A program made the position numbers and the translations under genes. Below are positions 25,401 through 33,436 of a DNA stretch of 64,000 bases, piece after piece. A model generated the notes under the pieces. It was not told the DNA's origin. It did not search any database and saw nothing but the letters and a program-made list of their open reading frames with translations. How positions within the stretch are numbered: the stretch's first letter is position 1; every line of letters starts with the position of its first letter. Origin of the DNA: Catenovulum sediminis (GTDB taxonomy: Bacteria; Pseudomonadota; Gammaproteobacteria; Enterobacterales; Alteromonadaceae); assembly GCF_040270295.1 (NCBI RefSeq), contig NZ_JBELOE010000296.1; one strand, given 5' to 3'.

Positions 25401-27737
25401 ATGATAAATCGAACTAGTTTGTTAGCAGCAGTGGTGATGCTCATATGGGTAAGTGTTCCTATGACACTTTATGGATTCCCAGATAATGCAAGGAAAGCTG
25501 CAGCAGCATTCGAAAAATTTAAAAAGAAACAAAATTCAGGATGGGCATATAATCCCATCCAAAATTCACCCCTACCACTTGTCCATCAGTCCGATTGGCC
25601 TACTACAACAGTGGATTATTTCGTATTGGAAGCTATTGAAAAGGCCGGTCTACAGCCATCTGTTTCAGTCAATAAAGAGCAATTTATTCGACGAGTGACT
25701 TTAGACACTTGGGGACTGGTCCCTACTCCTGAAGAGGTTGAAGCCTTTAAACGCGATCAAAGCCCCGAGGCCTATGAGCGTTTAGTGGAGCGGCTACTTA
25801 GCTCTGAAAAATTTGGTGAACGTATTGGACGAAAATGGCTTGATTTAGCTCGCTATTCGGACAGTTCAGGCTTTGAAAGTGATGACAATCGTCTAAACAT
25901 GTGGCGTTATCGAGATTACGTTATCAATGCTTTTAACCAAAATAAGCCTTACGATAAATTTGTCATGGAACAAATTGCAGGGGATGAGCTGTGGCCGGAA
26001 GATTTTGAAGCTAATATCGCAACAGGCTTTTTAGCTAACTACCAAGACATGGGAAGCTTCCGAGATTTATTGTTGAGGAAATATGACATTGAAATTGAGA
26101 TGTCTGAACAGGTTGCTGAAACTTTTTTGGCTGCAAGTCTTGGTTGTGCAAGATGTCACGACCATAAATATGACAAAATTAGTCAAAATGAGTATTTTGG
26201 TTTTCATGCTTTTTTCGCCAATTCTGCGGCGTTTGAAGAATTGGAAATTTCAAAGGAAAACTGGACTGTTTGGGATCAACAGTATCAAACACAAAAGCAA
26301 AAATATGATCGCCATACTAAAGAGTTAAGAGATCAACAAACGCAAATACTGGATAAGGTTCGCGTAGACGGTTTGAAGTGGAGACGTTTGAGGTATTTTG
26401 CAAATGCGCGCGAGTCTCTGTACAAGCCAGAGGAGGAAATTACCTCTTTAGACGTTTGGGTTATCCATAGAGCCAATTTTATAGAAGTCGACGCGCAAAT
26501 TATGCGTTATTTACGTGCTTCTGCTGATGAAACACACAAAGCATACGACGAGAAAAACATACCTTTATGGAATGAGTATGATGCTTTACAACAACAAGTT
26601 GTTAAGTATGACCACTTAAAACCAAAGAAAGGTTCTCCTTATTACACAGTGGTTCGTGATTTAAGTGCAGAAGCGCCAGAAACTTATCTTCGATTTGGTG
26701 GTATTCATGAGCGGCCGACAACTGTAGTCGAACCGGGTTTGCCGAAATTATGGGCCAAAGATTACGATTTGAAAATTGAACCTATGGGTAATTCAACCGG
26801 ACGACGCTCTGCATTGGCGAAATGGATTGCGAGTAAAGATAATCCGATTACCGCTAGAGTATTCGTCAATCGAGTTTGGGAATTGTTTTTCGAAAAGGGT
26901 ATTTCAGTGAACACTGCTGATTTTGGTAAAGCCGGCACAGCTCCAAGCAATTTGAAATTATTAGACCATATTGCTTATGAATTTATGGATAATAATTGGG
27001 ACGTTAAGTGGTTGGTGAAAACTATTTTGTTGTCCAAGACATATAGACAGGTATCGGATTACCGCAAAGACGTATATGCGATTGACTCAGAGAACAAATT
27101 GTTAGCTGTATTTCCGCGTAAGCGTTTAGAAGCGGAACAAATAAGAGACTCGTTACTTTATGTGTCGGGGAAACTAAACCAGACAGTTGGCGGCCCAGCG
27201 GTATTTCCAAAAATCCCTGAAGCCATGGCGCAAGGCAATAAATATTGGAATAACAAAGCTGGATTAGAAGACAACTATAGGCGTAGTGTATACACATTTA
27301 TACGCCGAAGCCTTCCTTTTGCTTTAACGTCCGCCTTTGACCCTGCTGATTCGAATGCAATTCATCACAATAGAGTTGTCAGTACCACAGCGTTACAAGC
27401 TTTGACTTTGATGAACAGTCACGAAGTCTTTGAACTGACCAAAGCTCTATCGGGAAAAATTATTAATGATGTGGGCTTCGATAAAGAAAAAATGGTGAAG
27501 AGTCTGTTTTACATTCTGTTTGGTCGTGAGCCTGATCCGGTCGAGTTAAATTCTTCAATAGATTTTTTACAACAACAAACTTTGCTTATTTCAAATAAGG
27601 CATGGGATGGCGAGTTCTCTATAAATGTACCATCTGGGTTAGATTCCAATGAAGGTGTTAATCCACTTCAGGCTAGCGCATTTGTTGACTTGGTTCATGT
27701 ATTAGCTAGCTCAAATGAATTTATTTATAGAATGTAG
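25401..27737 (+). CDS. DUF1549/DUF1553 protein with c-type haem motif
   Basis: A 778-residue secreted protein from ATG 25401 (AGGAAA 8 bases upstream), signal MINRTSLLAAVVMLIWVSVPMTL. The order is DUF1549 (WPTTTVDYFVLEAIEKAGL through ARYSDSSGFESD), then the motif GCARCHDHKYD at residues 248-258, a variable charged middle, and DUF1553 (SALAKWIASKDNPITARVFVNRVW and EAEQIRDSLLYVSGKLN) in the C-terminal half. CARCH (residues 249-253) fits covalent haem c attachment. This pair of domains is abundant in Planctomycetes polysaccharide loci and has no established reaction. Here it heads an operon with DUF1501, two cytochromes c' and a cytochrome b561, which suggests a periplasmic redox enzyme. The N-terminal cytochrome domain seen in many planctomycete homologues is absent. 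Confidence 0.88.
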   Translation: MINRTSLLAAVVMLIWVSVPMTLYGFPDNARKAAAAFEKFKKKQNSGWAYNPIQNSPLPLVHQSDWPTTTVDYFVLEAIEKAGLQPSVSVNKEQFIRRVTLDTWGLVPTPEEVEAFKRDQSPEAYERLVERLLSSEKFGERIGRKWLDLARYSDSSGFESDDNRLNMWRYRDYVINAFNQNKPYDKFVMEQIAGDELWPEDFEANIATGFLANYQDMGSFRDLLLRKYDIEIEMSEQVAETFLAASLGCARCHDHKYDKISQNEYFGFHAFFANSAAFEELEISKENWTVWDQQYQTQKQKYDRHTKELRDQQTQILDKVRVDGLKWRRLRYFANARESLYKPEEEITSLDVWVIHRANFIEVDAQIMRYLRASADETHKAYDEKNIPLWNEYDALQQQVVKYDHLKPKKGSPYYTVVRDLSAEAPETYLRFGGIHERPTTVVEPGLPKLWAKDYDLKIEPMGNSTGRRSALAKWIASKDNPITARVFVNRVWELFFEKGISVNTADFGKAGTAPSNLKLLDHIAYEFMDNNWDVKWLVKTILLSKTYRQVSDYRKDVYAIDSENKLLAVFPRKRLEAEQIRDSLLYVSGKLNQTVGGPAVFPKIPEAMAQGNKYWNNKAGLEDNYRRSVYTFIRRSLPFALTSAFDPADSNAIHHNRVVSTTALQALTLMNSHEVFELTKALSGKIINDVGFDKEKMVKSLFYILFGREPDPVELNSSIDFLQQQTLLISNKAWDGEFSINVPSGLDSNEGVNPLQASAFVDLVHVLASSNEFIYRM

Positions 27738-27766
27738 CCACTTATAAAAAAGGTTAGGGAATTTGT

Positions 27767-29203
27767 ATGATTGATTCAAAAAGGCAGTTTTTAAGGGCTT
27801 TGGGTTTAGGAGCTAGTTGTAGTGCCCTAAACGGATTTATTCCAGGAATGGGCTTCATGTCGACCGGGTTCGCTAATGAAGTTGCATCACTTGGTGAGAT
27901 AGGTTTGCATCATGAGTCTAAGATCGATTCGGTCATTTGGCTTCATCAAAATGGCGCACCAAGTAGCATGGACTTGTTTGACTATAAACCTTATTTACAT
28001 GAGATGGATGGGCAAGATATTCCAGAGCATTTTTTGCAAGGCGTTACAACTAGTTCCGCCGGTGGGATTGGCAAACTGTATGTCGATCCTAAAAGAACTT
28101 GGAAGCAATATGGTAAAAGCCAAGCTTGGTTTTCTGATTTGTTACCGAATTTAGCCGAATGTGCTGACGACATGACTTTTTTACGCAGTTGTAAAACTGT
28201 CGGAGCGACACACTCTATTTCAATTTTAAAAATGAATACGGGCGAACTCCGTCCAGGGCGTCCATCATTGGGGGCTTGGGTTTCGTATGCATTAGGATCT
28301 CGAAATTCTGATTTACCACCTTATGTGGTGATGTATAACCGTACTCAACCAAGAGCGGGTACGCCAAACTGGAGTGCAGGTTTTTTACCCGCTATGCATC
28401 AAGGAACGGCATTTTTGCCGGGAGAATCACCTATCTTGTATCTGCAGCGTCCAGATCTCGTCTCAACAGCACAACAACACTCAGCCTTGTCATTTTTAAA
28501 AGAATTTGATTCAAAAAATCCAAATTACCAATATGACACAGAGTTACAAGCTCGGCTGCGTACTTTTGGTTTGGCAGAAAGAATGCAACAAGCTGCGGCA
28601 CAAGTTGTTGATGTGAAGAATGAAAATGAAGAGACGAAGCAATTGTATGGCATTGATGATCCGATTAGCGGTAGTTATGGTCAAGTGTTATTGCGAGCGC
28701 GTCGTTTAGTTGAAAATGGTGTACGTTTTGTTCATGTGATCAGCGGACATCCAGAAGGTGATGCATCAATTGTTGATTGGGACGCTCACTCAAATTTACC
28801 CAAAAACCATACTGTAATGGCTGGAATGGTAGACAAACCAATTGCTGGTCTTATTAAAGACCTCAAAGCAAGGGGGTTGTTGGAACGAACATTGGTTGTT
28901 TGGGCACAAGAATTTGGTCGAACCCCTTGGGGTGAATCAGGAAACGGTCGCGACCATAACCCATATGGATACACTCAGTGGATGGCTGGAGGAGGCCTGA
29001 AAAAAGGCTTTAGCTACGGGGCTACTGATGAAATTGGTTTAAATATTTTAGACCCCAATACAGCGGTTGATACGTACGATTTGCATGCAACAGTTTTACA
29101 CCTGATGGGATTAGACCATATGAAAACCACCTTTGTTCATAATAATCGAGCTGAGCGCCCTACCGTTAATTTCGGCAAGGTTGTTCACGACGTTCTAATT
29201 TAG
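27767..29203 (+). CDS. DUF1501 protein, Tat-like signal
   Basis: A 478-residue protein of the DUF1501 family, related to the alkaline phosphatase/sulfatase superfamily. The N-terminus KRQFLRALGLGASCSAL resembles a twin-arginine signal with Lys-Arg in place of Arg-Arg, implying export of a folded, possibly cofactor-bearing protein. Family features include VIWLHQNGAPSSMDLFDYKP near residue 50, CKTVGATHS, GARPSLGAW-like GRPSLGAWVSYALGS, and the late VVWAQEFGRTPWGESGNGRDHNPYG metal-site-like stretch. It follows the DUF1549 gene by 29 bases, the arrangement in which these two families almost always occur. The biochemical function is not established. A role on a sulfated or acidic sugar is inference from the locus. 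Confidence 0.9.
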   Translation: MIDSKRQFLRALGLGASCSALNGFIPGMGFMSTGFANEVASLGEIGLHHESKIDSVIWLHQNGAPSSMDLFDYKPYLHEMDGQDIPEHFLQGVTTSSAGGIGKLYVDPKRTWKQYGKSQAWFSDLLPNLAECADDMTFLRSCKTVGATHSISILKMNTGELRPGRPSLGAWVSYALGSRNSDLPPYVVMYNRTQPRAGTPNWSAGFLPAMHQGTAFLPGESPILYLQRPDLVSTAQQHSALSFLKEFDSKNPNYQYDTELQARLRTFGLAERMQQAAAQVVDVKNENEETKQLYGIDDPISGSYGQVLLRARRLVENGVRFVHVISGHPEGDASIVDWDAHSNLPKNHTVMAGMVDKPIAGLIKDLKARGLLERTLVVWAQEFGRTPWGESGNGRDHNPYGYTQWMAGGGLKKGFSYGATDEIGLNILDPNTAVDTYDLHATVLHLMGLDHMKTTFVHNNRAERPTVNFGKVVHDVLI

Positions 29204-29216
29204 GAGAGGAAATAGA

Positions 29217-29606
29217 ATGAAACACATAGTTCAATTTCTACTAGCATTTGTTATCAGTTTTCAATTTCTTGTAACTGGGTCGGCAAAAGCATCTGCATCA
29301 GAGATCGATATAGATCTGATGAAATTTATTGAACAAACGAATGATAGTCTAGGTTCGAATTTAATGATGAATAATCAAGCGGACGCTATAGAGGATTCAG
29401 AGATGTTGCGTGAGCTATTACTTATGGTTGAAGAGCATTTTGAAGTCAATTCGTTGAATAATCAGGCGCTAAAAATTTCGAATCAAGCTGTTTTTATAAC
29501 TAATGATTTGCGTGCTTCTTTGTATATGAATGACGTTGAAAAAGCAAAAAAAATTCACGTAAGCTTGTCTGAAAATTGCCAAGCTTGCCACAAGATATTT
29601 GAATAA
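29217..29606 (+). CDS. Cytochrome c'-like periplasmic haem protein
   Basis: A 129-residue secreted protein with a signal peptide ending near KASA. The mature part is helical, and the haem c motif CQACH sits at residues 121-125, near the C-terminus as in the four-helix cytochrome c'/b562 fold. It starts 13 bases after the DUF1501 stop with AGGAGAGG upstream, so it is in the same operon. Probably a soluble electron carrier between the DUF1549/DUF1501 system and the membrane cytochrome b encoded downstream. Confidence 0.85.
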   Translation: MKHIVQFLLAFVISFQFLVTGSAKASASEIDIDLMKFIEQTNDSLGSNLMMNNQADAIEDSEMLRELLLMVEEHFEVNSLNNQALKISNQAVFITNDLRASLYMNDVEKAKKIHVSLSENCQACHKIFE

Positions 29607-29619
29607 GTGGAGATGTTGA

Positions 29620-30117
29620 ATGAATACATTTTTTATCAAGCGCAATAAGAATAAATTAACGCCCTACATATTGCTGTTACTAGGGTTTACTTTACCGTTT
29701 GGTGTTATTGCGACTGATCTGAAAAGCAAACAAGTTATTCGAAGTGAGATAAAAGAGCGAAAAGCGGCTTTCTCGTTGATGCAACGATATTACGCTAGAT
29801 TACAAGGTGCCATTGAACAGGTACCTCTGACTCAAGTGAATCAATCGTTACTAGCTGACGCTCGCTCTTTACTTTTTATGAGCCAAGAGGTGCAAAAAAT
29901 GTTTCAAACTGATGTCGCTAAAAACGAATTCAGGAGTAAAGCGAAAGATGGAATTTGGGACAATTTGGCTGCTTTTAATCATGAGATGAATGATTACGTT
30001 GCACGAACTGCGCTGTTATTAAATAAACTTGAAAATAACAACACCACAAGTTTCAAACAAGATGTTTCTGACTTAGGCCAAACCTGCAAAAGTTGTCATA
30101 AGCAGTATAAGAATTAG
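29620..30117 (+). CDS. Second cytochrome c'-like haem protein
   Basis: A 165-residue protein with an N-terminal membrane/signal segment (YILLLLGFTLPFGVIA) and a helical mature part. It ends with haem motif CKSCH at residues 156-160 followed by KQYKN. The arrangement is like the previous gene but the sequence has diverged, so this is an old duplication or a hetero-pair. It is spaced 13 bases from its neighbour and 7 bases from the cytochrome b561-like gene. It probably works in the same electron-transfer chain. Confidence 0.85.
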   Translation: MNTFFIKRNKNKLTPYILLLLGFTLPFGVIATDLKSKQVIRSEIKERKAAFSLMQRYYARLQGAIEQVPLTQVNQSLLADARSLLFMSQEVQKMFQTDVAKNEFRSKAKDGIWDNLAAFNHEMNDYVARTALLLNKLENNNTTSFKQDVSDLGQTCKSCHKQYKN

Positions 30118-30124
30118 GTTGTGT

Positions 30125-30832
30125 ATGAAACAAGAGTCTTCTACATATTCAAAACAAACGGGCATGGTGTGGGATATACCATTGAGAATTGTGCATTGGG
30201 GTCTGGTCCTGTCTGTTATATTGGCTTACGCGACATATTATGTTGGTGGGGAATTTTTTAGTTACCACATTATCATAGGGTATGTAGTGATAGTGTTAGT
30301 TTCATTCAGACTGGTATGGGGAATATTTGGAACTCATCACTCAAAGTTTGTCAACTTTAACTGCCAACCCAAAAAAGTTTTTTTATATGTTAAAAAAATA
30401 TTTAACAAAGAAGAAGAATTGTATTTAGGGCATAACCCTTTAGCGTCAATTATGGCTTTATTGTTATTAGCTTCAATGTTAGTGCAAGGTATTAGTGGTT
30501 TGTTTGTCAGTGACGATGTTGAATATTTTGGCCCAATGTACTTTTGGGTTGAAGAGGAAACATCAGGCTTAATGAGAAATGTGCATCGCCTGATGTTTCA
30601 TGTTTTGATGGCATTTGTCGTGATACATGTTTTAGCTGCCGTTGCTCATTTTTTCTTTGGTGAAAAAACAATCACTTTTTCTATTGTAAATGGTCAGAAA
30701 GTCATAGCTAACAAAGATTCAAACTCAGATTTTGTGACTTCGTCCAAATTGTTTACTGCACTTTGTCTGTTTTGTTTAGTGACCGGCGGATTGGCTGTGC
30801 TGTGGTTTTATGTTCAATCTGCATCTATCTGA
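30125..30832 (+). CDS. Cytochrome b561 / Ni-Fe hydrogenase-type cytochrome b
   Basis: A 235-residue membrane protein with four transmembrane helices and histidines placed for two b haems (IVHWG in helix 1, SYHIIIG in helix 2, VHRLMFHVLMAFVVIHVLAAVAHFF in the last pair). Such proteins pass electrons between periplasmic c-type cytochromes and the quinone pool. ATG 30125 is preferred to the TTG two codons earlier. It completes a DUF1549-DUF1501-cyt c-cyt c-cyt b set whose spacing is operon-like throughout. Confidence 0.9.
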   Translation: MKQESSTYSKQTGMVWDIPLRIVHWGLVLSVILAYATYYVGGEFFSYHIIIGYVVIVLVSFRLVWGIFGTHHSKFVNFNCQPKKVFLYVKKIFNKEEELYLGHNPLASIMALLLLASMLVQGISGLFVSDDVEYFGPMYFWVEEETSGLMRNVHRLMFHVLMAFVVIHVLAAVAHFFFGEKTITFSIVNGQKVIANKDSNSDFVTSSKLFTALCLFCLVTGGLAVLWFYVQSASI

Positions 30833-30849
30833 CATCAGATAGATGTATT

Positions 30850-31875
30850 ATGAGTGTTTTTATGACTGATATTGTTAGATTTCAATACGAACAACTGTTA
30901 GATAAGTTGGCAAAAGCCTTAACAAATTTAGGCGTTCCGGAGGCAATGGCGTATCAGGAAGTCGCAATAATGCTTGATGCTGATAAATGTGAAGTTCCGT
31001 CACACGGTATTCGCATGTTTCCCAAATTAGTTCAGGCTATTTCTGATGGTCTTGTTGCGCCGGATATTGAACCAACCGAAATGAAGACAAACAATGCAAT
31101 GACTGTTATTGATTACCACAATGGGTTAGGACGTTATTCCTCTCAGCACGCGATGACTCGAGCGCAAGTAAATGCTCGAAAGTTTGGTATCGGTGCATGT
31201 ATTGCCATAAATACTACGCATTGGGGCAGAGCTCATTATTACGTGCGTGAAGCTGCTAATAATGGCTTTTTAGGTTTTTGTACCACAAATGCAGTTCCTT
31301 CAATGACTTTGCAGGATTGTAAGTTCGCCGTTTTAGGTAATAACCCGATAGGTATCGGCGCACCTACTGGCGATGGTACGGCTCCGCTTGTACTAGATAT
31401 GGCTTTGTCGCAAAGCTCAGTTGGTAAGATTGCTACCGCTAGTCGTCATAACAGAAAGGTCGAATATGGTCTTGGTGTGAATCGCTGCGGAGAGTTGTCA
31501 GATGACCCTGACGAAATTTTGGACGGTGCAGTCATACCAATGGGAGGGTATAAAGGTGAATCGTTGGCGATAATGACTGAATGTTTAACTTCAATATTAG
31601 CCGGTTCTGACAATAGCCTTGAATTAAAAGACGATAACGCCCCCTCCGTTGATAGCCGTTCCTCGAAGTTGTTTATCGCTCTAAATATTAATGCTTCTAC
31701 TTCGTTAGAAGCTTATTACGGCAAAGCCAATAAATTTATTCATTCACTTAAAAAGACATCTGTGAATTATCGAAGTCCAGGAGAAAGAAGTTGGCATGCT
31801 GCAAAAAACAACTCAATTTCCATTCCTGTTCACAATGACATAGTGGCTGAACTGAAAAAATTCGGAGTCGTATAG
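30850..31875 (+). CDS. Malate/L-lactate dehydrogenase family (Ldh_2) NAD(P)-dependent oxidoreductase
   Basis: A 341-residue cytoplasmic oxidoreductase of the Ldh_2 (YlbC/YjmC/ureidoglycolate/sulfolactate dehydrogenase) family. Signature pieces are SHGIRMFPKL, GLGRYSSQHAM, NTTHWGRAHYY with the likely catalytic histidine, FAVLGNNPIGIGAP and VIPMGGYKGESLA. The frame is open further upstream into the cytochrome gene, but ATG 30850 begins family homology and a second ATG follows at 30862. It probably oxidises a 2-hydroxy acid or sugar acid produced from the polysaccharide. Related YjmC genes occur in hexuronate operons, so an aldonate or uronate-derived substrate is plausible. The exact substrate is unknown. 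Confidence 0.85.
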   Translation: MSVFMTDIVRFQYEQLLDKLAKALTNLGVPEAMAYQEVAIMLDADKCEVPSHGIRMFPKLVQAISDGLVAPDIEPTEMKTNNAMTVIDYHNGLGRYSSQHAMTRAQVNARKFGIGACIAINTTHWGRAHYYVREAANNGFLGFCTTNAVPSMTLQDCKFAVLGNNPIGIGAPTGDGTAPLVLDMALSQSSVGKIATASRHNRKVEYGLGVNRCGELSDDPDEILDGAVIPMGGYKGESLAIMTECLTSILAGSDNSLELKDDNAPSVDSRSSKLFIALNINASTSLEAYYGKANKFIHSLKKTSVNYRSPGERSWHAAKNNSISIPVHNDIVAELKKFGVV

Positions 31876-31951
31876 GAGGCATCATGCTGTAAATTCACGT
31901 AGAAACTCAAAAAAAAATACCTACAACAATTAATTCACGGGAAACGTAATC

Positions 31952-33175
31952 ATGTTGAAAAAATATCATTCGGCTAAAATTTTTCTGGCCGTTTTGGTCA
32001 CTATATTCGTTACGATTAAACCAGTAGCGGCAGGCACTCAAGACAAAATCATCCCTACAGATAAAATGTGGGGTGAACGAATGGCTTTAACTCTGATGCA
32101 GCAAAGCCCCAAAGCATGGCAAATGTATTACTACAAATTATTATCTGGCCCAAAATGGGATTATCCTTACGGGTTAGTACTGCTTTCTTTCCAAAAATTA
32201 TATGAAAAAACCGGAGATGAAGTTTATCTCGAATACAGTAAGCAATACGTTGATGATATGGTAGATGCTGAAGGCAATATAAAAAACTACCAGATCGAAA
32301 AATTCAGTTTGGATATGCTCAACAACGGAAAGATTTTATTTTTGTTGTATGAAAAGTATGGAGATGGGCGGTATCTGAAGGTCATGCATACGTTACGTAA
32401 ACAGCTTGAGTGGCAACCCCGCACCAAATCTGGAGGCTTTTGGCATAAGAAAATATATCCGTACCAGATGTGGTTAGACGGACTTTATATGGCTTCGGCT
32501 TATTGGGCTCAATATGCCGACCATTTTGGTGAATCTGAACGTTCTTTCTCTGATATAGCTCATCAGTTTATCTTAGTAAACAACATGACTCGTGATAATA
32601 AAACTGGCCTGCTTTTACATGCATGGGACGAGAGTAAATTACAGCGCTGGGCAGATCCAGAAACAGGCCGTTCACCAGAAGTATGGTCTCGAGCGTTAGG
32701 TTGGTATGTTATGGCGCTTGTCGACACCCTAGAAGTTTTCCCGGAAGATCATAAAGATAGACAAACGCTCATCACCATTTTAAATAATGTGAGTGAGAGC
32801 ATTGTGAAGTATCAGGATAAAAGTGGTTTTTGGTATCAAGTTACAGATAAAGGTGACGAGTTTGGTAATTATCTAGAAACTTCTGGTACCGCTATGTTCA
32901 GTTATGCGATGGCCAAAGGTAGCCGCCTTGGATATCTACCCAAAAAATACCATAAAATTGCCCTTAAAGCTTTCAAAGCAATAGTGGATCATCACATCGA
33001 AATAAATCCAACCAATAACGAATTGGTATTAATCAAGACGGTTGCTGGTACTGGTTTAGGCAACTCACCTTATCGTCCAGCTACATTTAAATACTATGTT
33101 GAGGAAGCGGTTAGACCGAATGATGCACATGGTCTTGGTGCATTTATTTTAGCTAGCGTTGAACTTGGTATGTAA
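31952..33175 (+). CDS. GH105 unsaturated glucuronyl/galacturonyl hydrolase, secreted
   Basis: A 407-residue (alpha/alpha)6-barrel enzyme with a signal peptide ending near PVAAG. It matches the YteR/YesR (GH105) pattern: WDYPYGLVLLSF, YPYQMWLDGLYMASAYWAQYA with the candidate catalytic Asp176, and GRSPEVWSRALGWYVMALVD. GH105 enzymes remove the 4,5-unsaturated uronic acid left by polysaccharide lyases by hydrating the double bond. No recognisable lyase lies in the window, although two unassigned beta-helix proteins could be lyases. The substrate oligosaccharide must come from a lyase encoded elsewhere or from one of those. It is the last gene of the cytochrome/oxidoreductase operon. Confidence 0.88.
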   Translation: MLKKYHSAKIFLAVLVTIFVTIKPVAAGTQDKIIPTDKMWGERMALTLMQQSPKAWQMYYYKLLSGPKWDYPYGLVLLSFQKLYEKTGDEVYLEYSKQYVDDMVDAEGNIKNYQIEKFSLDMLNNGKILFLLYEKYGDGRYLKVMHTLRKQLEWQPRTKSGGFWHKKIYPYQMWLDGLYMASAYWAQYADHFGESERSFSDIAHQFILVNNMTRDNKTGLLLHAWDESKLQRWADPETGRSPEVWSRALGWYVMALVDTLEVFPEDHKDRQTLITILNNVSESIVKYQDKSGFWYQVTDKGDEFGNYLETSGTAMFSYAMAKGSRLGYLPKKYHKIALKAFKAIVDHHIEINPTNNELVLIKTVAGTGLGNSPYRPATFKYYVEEAVRPNDAHGLGAFILASVELGM

Positions 33176-33216
33176 ACCTGGCCACTTATCATTGTAACCA
33201 TTCATTGTGTATAACA

Positions 33217-33249
33217 AATGCGGAATGCCGTTAATGTTGGTTCCGCATT
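33217..33249 (+). terminator. Inverted repeat after GH105
   Basis: AATGCGGAA / TTCCGCATT, 9-bp arms with a 15-nt loop, 42 bases after the GH105 stop. No clear T run. A possible terminator separating the redox operon from the following TonB receptor; the rest of 33176-33436 shows no gene. Confidence 0.45.
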
Positions 33250-33436
33250 GGTGGATGTCTATTTGTTTGGTTACAAGACATAAATAGCACATTTAGTTTT
33301 TTCGTTGGTTTTAGGTCTGGCGTGGGGGGCCCTGTGCTGGAAGAAAGTAATGGTTATTTGTGTTCACGTGTCAACTTTATTCCTGCGTTTCTGCGCAACG
33401 GTTTGCTTGAGTGGGTAAGTATTGACAGAGAGAATT

